A program made the position numbers and the translations under genes. A stretch of DNA of 64,000 bases from Nageia nagi (Eukaryota; Pinophyta): NCBI GenBank assembly GCA_050084985.1, contig JBITNC010000001.1, forward strand, positions 145,576,001 to 145,640,000. The letters are read 5' to 3'. The notes beneath the pieces are model-generated. The model saw only the letters and a program-made list of their open reading frames with translations. It was not told the DNA's origin and made no database searches. Shown here one piece after another: positions 57,845 to 64,000 of the stretch. Numbering within the stretch: position 1 is the first letter of the stretch; the number at the start of each line of letters is the position of its first letter.

Positions 57845-60480
57845 TATTCGTTTCTTTTAAGTCAAACTATTTCACATATTTCAACTAGTTATTAATTTTA
57901 TCTTGCTAAATATTTTTATCTTTTTTAAATTCTATTGCTTTGAAGATAATGATTTTCCTTAAATAGATTCAAATTAAACATAAATAAGAATTGGATCAAC
58001 TAAAAATTCCAAATTCAAGTTGACTCAAAAAAATAAAATTAATTTGATTAAAAAATATTTAAGGCAAATGAGTTTATCATATTCCCAAAGAACAAAATAA
58101 AATATTTGATTCTTTAGTAAACTAGGCTCTTCATAAGGGAAACCTCACTTGTATGGAGATCCTCCCAAATTGACCACAATAAACAACCAAGCTCTACTTT
58201 CCATTCTATTTATTGTTGATATCAATATATATTCTTCCTAATTCTAAATAATATTATTTTTCTTTTTGTTATTTTTATTCATAGCTTATGTTTACATTTT
58301 CCTTACTAAGAGGAATGTTTGGTTGTTAGTTACAAATATTTGGTCAAAAAATCTCTAAACGTAAAAAACCATAGACGTATTTTTTTCCCAAAATAACTAA
58401 ATAACCTCTCTTTTTTAACTTAATAAAAGAATGTATAATCTAATATAACTTAAAGATCTTTATTAAATGGCTAAAAACTCATTCCTTTATCTCCCTTTTA
58501 ACTTCTCCCTTTATAAGGACAAAAATCATTCCTTTACCTCCCTTTTAACTTCACCCTTATCTATAGCATTTTTAATAATCTTGTTGCATTTGGGCTTGAA
58601 ATACTAAGATTTTAAACCTTAGTAGATATGAAAGATCATAACTATCACAAAAGTCTTAGTAGTATTTTTGATATTAAAGTACCTCTAACATCCGCATCTA
58701 TTTTACTTCTAGCCATGCTTATTATTGTTCCCTTTATAATTTACACTAATTGTAACAATGTTTTTCTATTTTTTTTCATATGAATACCAATATATTTAGT
58801 GAATTTATTATTATAATAAGATTATGAATTATAGATTTACATAATATATTAAGCAAAAATATCTTGAATATGATAAATATCTTTATTTACCTTGAATAAA
58901 ATTAGTAACTCAATCTACCAAGATTCAAGATACTGAACTTTGATCATCATATCTTTGATTCACTACCATTTTTAAATAAATATAGTCATTGCATAAGATT
59001 TTACTGGCATATTTAATTAGCTAGAGAGTTGACCATATTTCATTTTGGTACCATACTTTCTAGGATGATGTTTAAAATGATTTAATATGATAATGGAGAT
59101 TATAGAATTTTTTTAATATCATAATCCATTCAATACTAAGTCAACCACATATAAGATTATTATTTCCTATCATTTTGATTTTTTTTCTCTAATTTTGGCA
59201 TTAAATGATATTTAGAGAAAAGTTATAGCTTTTATTATTTCTCAAAAATGTTGGATTAACTAAAGGTAATGTAATGGATAAGCTAACAAAGGTCAATTTA
59301 TTGATGGATATGTTAAATGATGCATCACATCATTAGATGGGCATCATATATACAAATGGAAATATTTTTTATTTAAACCATATTTATATATATTTTTTTA
59401 TGAATAGGAATTGGTCTTAGGCATCACACTTTAACAATTTCTAAAAATAATTAAAACATTAAAGATGATAACTTCTAGTATGCATTGTAAAAGAAAAGCA
59501 TCTCTTGAAGTAATTTATTTAATTATAGAAATGTAAATTAAGTAATGTATTCGTAGACATTTATTCTCTCTCTTCATCCTTTATATATTTTTTAAATGAT
59601 AATATAAGCTTCAAATGTGATTATTTTATCTTACAAGGATGAATTTATTATATTTTATGTTCAATAATAACATATTATCTTATATATATATATATATATA
59701 TTATAATATAATAATATCACCTGATATTAAATTCTATAATCTATTATCAAAAAGCTCATTTACAATCTTCTTTTCAATAATGGTATTAAATTTCATCTTA
59801 ACTACCATGTGAATATCCTAAATATTATTTTTTGCATTATGAATTTTAAAGATATAAGATTGGAATACAATATAATATTGACATTATTTATATAAATTTT
59901 AATTCTTAAATCTTTTATATAAGATATAGTCATCACTTCTGTTAGTTACATTAATATTGATTCTTGAGAGGACTACATAGATCATTAAAAAAGATATTGT
60001 TAATACATTACTAAATCAAGTAATATTAATCATGTATCATCAAGTACTATAATAATTAATTTGATTATATTAAATATAAATACATGGTAGTTATTATACA
60101 AAGACAATGGTATGTAGTACATGTTACAAAACTTATGAAAAAGTTACAATGATGGTGTAAATTTTTATAATAGAATAGTGAATATGCAATCAAAATATTA
60201 TGATAATAATATAATAATAATTGGTATACAATACATAATATGATGGTTTTATATCAATATTATTCATATAGACACCTAAATATGATTTCTTATTAATTAA
60301 TAAATCATATTCTAGTTATCTAAAAGGATAATTATCAATAATGCAGGAATAAAGATTAATGTACTATTAAAGTGTTATATAATGTGCCAGATTTAAAATC
60401 TTAAATTTGTAATCATACTTGTATCTATACATGTCTTGATATTACAACAACTATATTATTATTGGTATTATTAATGTTCA
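57843..60480. other. AT-rich spacer without recognised genes
   Basis: It contains a 47-bp tandem duplication (58479-58572), a short TA run near 59682-59700 and long A/T-rich low-complexity DNA. No coding domain was recognised. Confidence 0.6.
58479..58572. repeat. 47-bp tandem duplication
   Basis: TCATTCCTTTATCTCCCTTT at 58479 is repeated with one change at 58526 (TCATTCCTTTACCTCCCTTT). Both continue TTAACTTC(T/A)CCCTT. Confidence 0.75.
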
Positions 60481-60489
60481 CCTCTTTCT

Positions 60490-61460
60490 ATGTATTTAAA
60501 AATATAAAAATATTTTAAAGCACTTCAAGATGGATGCAATTAGTTTTGAAAATATCAAATAAATCATCAACATAACATTCAACAATATCATCCATATAGT
60601 CATGAAAAATATAGGTCATTGCATGTTTGTAGGTGGTACCATCATTCTTTAAATCGAAGGGTATGAAATTATAGAAAATAGTTTCTAAGGATGTGGTGAA
60701 TGAAATTTTATGTTGGTTATCTTTTACAATATGAATTTCATTATAGCCATTAAAACCATCTATAAGTGAAAGCATTTCATGACCAAAAATTGCATCTATA
60801 ATATTTTCAATGCTAGGTAAGGGAAAATCATCTTTGGGATAAGTTTAAATATGAAGTACCCCAATTTTCTTAATGATAGGAAAAATATTTGACACCTATG
60901 TAGGATAGTCAATTTGTGTAATAAAACCTACATTCAAAAGATTTTGAAAATATTCTTTGACAAAGAAAGTAACTTTTAAATATATTTTTCTAAGTTTTTA
61001 CTTAATAGGTTTGGCAAATTCTTCAAGGAAAAGATTATAAACAACCAAGTTCAAGTATAACCCATGCATATCAGCATACATATAACTTTTAAAATATTAT
61101 TATACTTTTTAAGAAGTTTTTTAAATTGAATTTGTTCTTGTTTTGTTAATAATTTTCCAACAAAGTTTATTTTTAGATAATATCAACCTTAATAGTATTT
61201 TTAGATAATATATGTGACATGTATATATATATAATATTTATTATCATTCTCAAGAATAAATTGGATAAAGATGATAAGATCATCTTTGAGTGTGCATGTA
61301 TGAAAAACCTTTCTTGATAGGTAATTCTCAACCATCCTCTTATCTATAGGAGTTTGAAATTATTTTGCTTGAAAAATGCCAACTTCAAAGATTGAGGTTC
61401 ATCATCAATTTGGACCTCTTGATCTAAAATTTTTATTATTGAATCTCTATAATCCTTTGC
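60490..61460 (-). pseudogene. Tat-like gypsy reverse transcriptase remnant
   Basis: Order on the minus strand: a charged segment at about 61360-61450, then YADMHGLYLNLVVYNLFLEE (about 61020-61085, family: SYEDMPGL...VVHNL), GFITQIDYPT (about 60900-60945), KDDFPLPSIENIIDAI (about 60790-60840), and the open stretch 60515-60775 with MLSLIDGFNGYNEI, PFDLKNDGTTYKHAM and ECYVDDL, the YVDD catalytic box. It is broken by stops. RNase H and integrase would follow to the left but are not recognised there. Confidence 0.88.
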
Positions 61461-64000
61461 ATAAATTTCAATATTATATGGAGAATCCTCAGTATCTCCT
61501 TGATAATATTTCCTTGTTTGGTTACCACACTTATTTTCCTTAAGAAGGTTATACTTCTATCTTTGGAATTTTTCTCTCAATCATTCACTTTGCCTTAAGT
61601 TTTTTGGTACAAGGTAGCAAAGAGGGTTTTATCAAATCCATAATATTACTTATAGCATATTATAATACTAATGGTTACATCTAACCAATGTCCAAAATAT
61701 CATAACACAACTACTACTAGACTAATTTACTATTATTATTCCACCACTAAGACCCTATTAATCAATAAAAAGAGAAGTTTATATAACATACTAAAATAAA
61801 GGAAATAATACTTATGATCCTAACTTCTATTACTTTTCCATCTTCTCTTGATATGGTGTAGTTGCAGCCACCATTCTTCTGGATCCAAAGGTACCCATTC
61901 AAGGAGCCACTAGTAGGACTAGCATTTTTGTCTCTATTATATCTTTTGTATCTTCCTTACATATTTTTTTTCTTATTATTTATCATATAGTATTCATCCA
62001 TTATTTTCACTATATTCATCTTACATCAAATTACATCCTATTTGTTCATGTGGGTATCAACTCCATTAGATGTTATAGGATTTAGAGGAGTGTTTGACAT
62101 CAAGTCTCTTTTTTTCCTATTTTCACTTTACTTTTTCCTTTATACTTGTAATTGGAATTAGAAGGGACCTTTCCTTATTTTCCAATAGTGCTAGGGGATC
62201 CTTAAACTCAATGGTTTTAACTATCTCAATTGTACCTACTCCCTTCCCTTTAGTGTTAAAAGTATATAAAAGGATTTTCTTTTTCTTTGCTAAAGGCTCC
62301 AAGATGTCTTTAGTATCCTAGAAATCAAATTACTTAATTTATGAATCTTATTGAACTTATATTTTAGTTCCAAACTCCATCGTATCTTGTGAAGCTTTAG
62401 GCTTCTCCTACTCCATGGGTTGTATGGGATTTTGGGAATCTTTCAACTCCTTCTACTTTAAGGGCTCCATGTGCTCTTTAGGAACTATGTTCTTGGGTGA
62501 ATTTGCTCCCCCATACTTAGAATCATCTCCATTGATATAAATATAATATTTAATAATAATAATAAATTCCTTCAACTCCATTAGGGATACCACCATCATG
62601 GGATTATCCTTTTTACCCTTATTTGATAGGAATGAGGGTAAAAAACTCTAAATTTCATACCCTTCACTTATTTTCTAGTCCAATATATACTTTCAAAGTG
62701 TTAAGCTCCAAATTTTCAATCTCCTCATTAGATATATTCTTTATTTTCTTCATTTAGGAAGTGCCTTCACTCCCACATATATTATTTGTAACATCAAACA
62801 TGTAACCATTCCCTTTTATCCTCTTTAAAGTCAATTACTAGAATTATTTCTTATAATTTTAGCTGGGTGATTATTTTCATAAATGAACTTATTCCTACCT
62901 TATTAGATATAGGGTGTCACCTAAAGATATATCAAATCTTGATACAATGGAATATCCAAATTTTTCTTTTTCAATAAGGTTATTGATTTCTTTATTCAAG
63001 TGAAGAGAAAAGAAGGAAAACATACCTTCCTATCTTTCAATCTCAAGTTCTTCATCATAATGATGTGTGGTTCATATACATGAGTAGGTTTCCTCTTTAT
63101 GGTGAAGTTTTAAATTATCTGGTTAGTCATCTAATCCCAAGGCCTTGGGAGCTACTACTACTCATATTCTAAATTTTCCTTCTCAAATACATCACCTTCC
63201 TCCTAGAAGTCACCAAGCTTAGGAATTTCACCTTTGCTATCACTTCTTTAAAGAAGTTCACCCAAATAGATTTAAGCATGGGAAATTCATCTCTACATGC
63301 CTTGTACACCCTTCATAAGAAATCCATATCATGGCCATGATATCACTTAAAAAATTTAGCAACCCCTCGTCACTAGAAGCATTTCTATACCCTTTTGTTT
63401 TCCTTAATCTCATGAATGTTACTTATTTCTTCCTACTTTATTTTCCCCATACTTATGATTGTTAAAGTTACAAATGAGGGATAAATCTAAAATAATTAGA
63501 GTGATGGTAATTCTAGCACCTTCCACCATCTCCTTAATAAATCATCATATCTCTTGAGCTTTAGTGTATGTCATCATACATAAGCAATCACATCATGGCA
63601 TCATGCATGGTACATAGTGGTGTGATAAATCTCATGTCACCTGAGCCATATGATCAATATCCCTCTATTTTACATTTCCAATCCTCTATATTATGTTAAA
63701 TACATCGTATCCTCCACCTCACCATACAATGTGGATGGTGGGGCCTCTAAGAAGAGGTTTTCAAATAGATCAAAAATAGTTTGGTCCAAGGTTAGGTGTA
63801 AATTTAAATAAACATTCATGTTATCCTTAATGGATTTGATTCTCTTTTCTAGGATTTTATCTATAGGCATGTTACATTCTTAGAAAATTCATCTATTTCT
63901 CTCCTTTTAGAGTGCCTTGATAATATGTTGTACCATCAAGCTTCATGATTTTGTCAAATTTTCTCTCCTACTACTTGGGACCCATTGTTCTCTAAGTCAT
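61461..64000 (-). pseudogene. Probable gag/protease region of the Tat-like gypsy remnant
   Basis: Upstream of RT on the minus strand, this less AT-rich region has mildly biased codon-like sequence with short open stretches, but no domain I can name with confidence. Its position and composition suggest gag and protease of the same element. Its LTR and ends are outside the window or unrecognisable. Confidence 0.35.

Noticed and set aside
1-64000. CRISPR arrays, bacterial operons, rRNA genes or a novel defence-type system
   Set aside because: Direct repeats found are retroelement LTRs, microsatellites or short tandem arrays; gene structure and introns are of plant type. No conserved non-retroelement gene set is present.

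Overview
This window looks like intergenic DNA from a large, AT-rich plant nuclear genome. The evidence is LTR retrotransposons of both plant superfamilies (Ty1/copia and Ty3/gypsy), most of them degraded and some nested, plus one spliced plant-type 2-oxoglutarate/Fe(II) dioxygenase (2OGD) locus. A gymnosperm or other large-genome seed plant is plausible, but nothing here fixes the species. I found no intact gene: every coding region I recognise carries stops, frameshifts or deletions. I saw no bacterial operon, CRISPR array or rRNA gene.

Layout. (1) 1-5116: a minus-strand copia polyprotein remnant, with its primer-binding site near 5103-5116 and its 5' LTR above 5117. (2) 5.6-9.3 kb: AT-rich, with short tandem repeats. 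(3) 9.36-31.06 kb: a minus-strand gypsy element (the host) split in two by a plus-strand gypsy element. The host 3' LTR material ends at 13900, its RT and integrase lie at about 14.0-16.5 kb, and its gag-protease half at 27.4-29.0 kb. The inserted element (16510-27371) has perfect TGCAT target duplications, two LTRs of about 4.13 kb with an internal array of ~300-bp repeats, and only 2.6 kb of internal sequence, in which gag runs straight into integrase. (4) 31-37 kb: LTR-type repeats, including one copia LTR end with primer-binding site at 35865. (5) 37210-43200: a complete but decayed plus-strand copia element with GTACA target duplications and an antisense copy of part of its own gag in its leader. 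(6) 43.2-49.3 kb: minus-strand gypsy pieces resembling the Tat group, plus two adjacent long hairpins at 47.14-47.39 kb. (7) 50226-56990: a four-exon 2OGD pseudogene on the minus strand, whose exon 2 holds a 5.4-kb copia element (51076-56462). (8) 57-60.5 kb: AT-rich spacer. (9) 60.5-64 kb: another minus-strand Tat-like gypsy remnant.

The parts do not form a pathway. They record successive insertions. The 2OGD locus has the only recognisable host-gene sequence: its exon structure is readable, one intron appears to be of the GC-AG class, and three nonsense codons plus the insertion make it non-functional. The most unusual structure is the element at 16.5-27.4 kb, whose LTRs make up about three quarters of its length.
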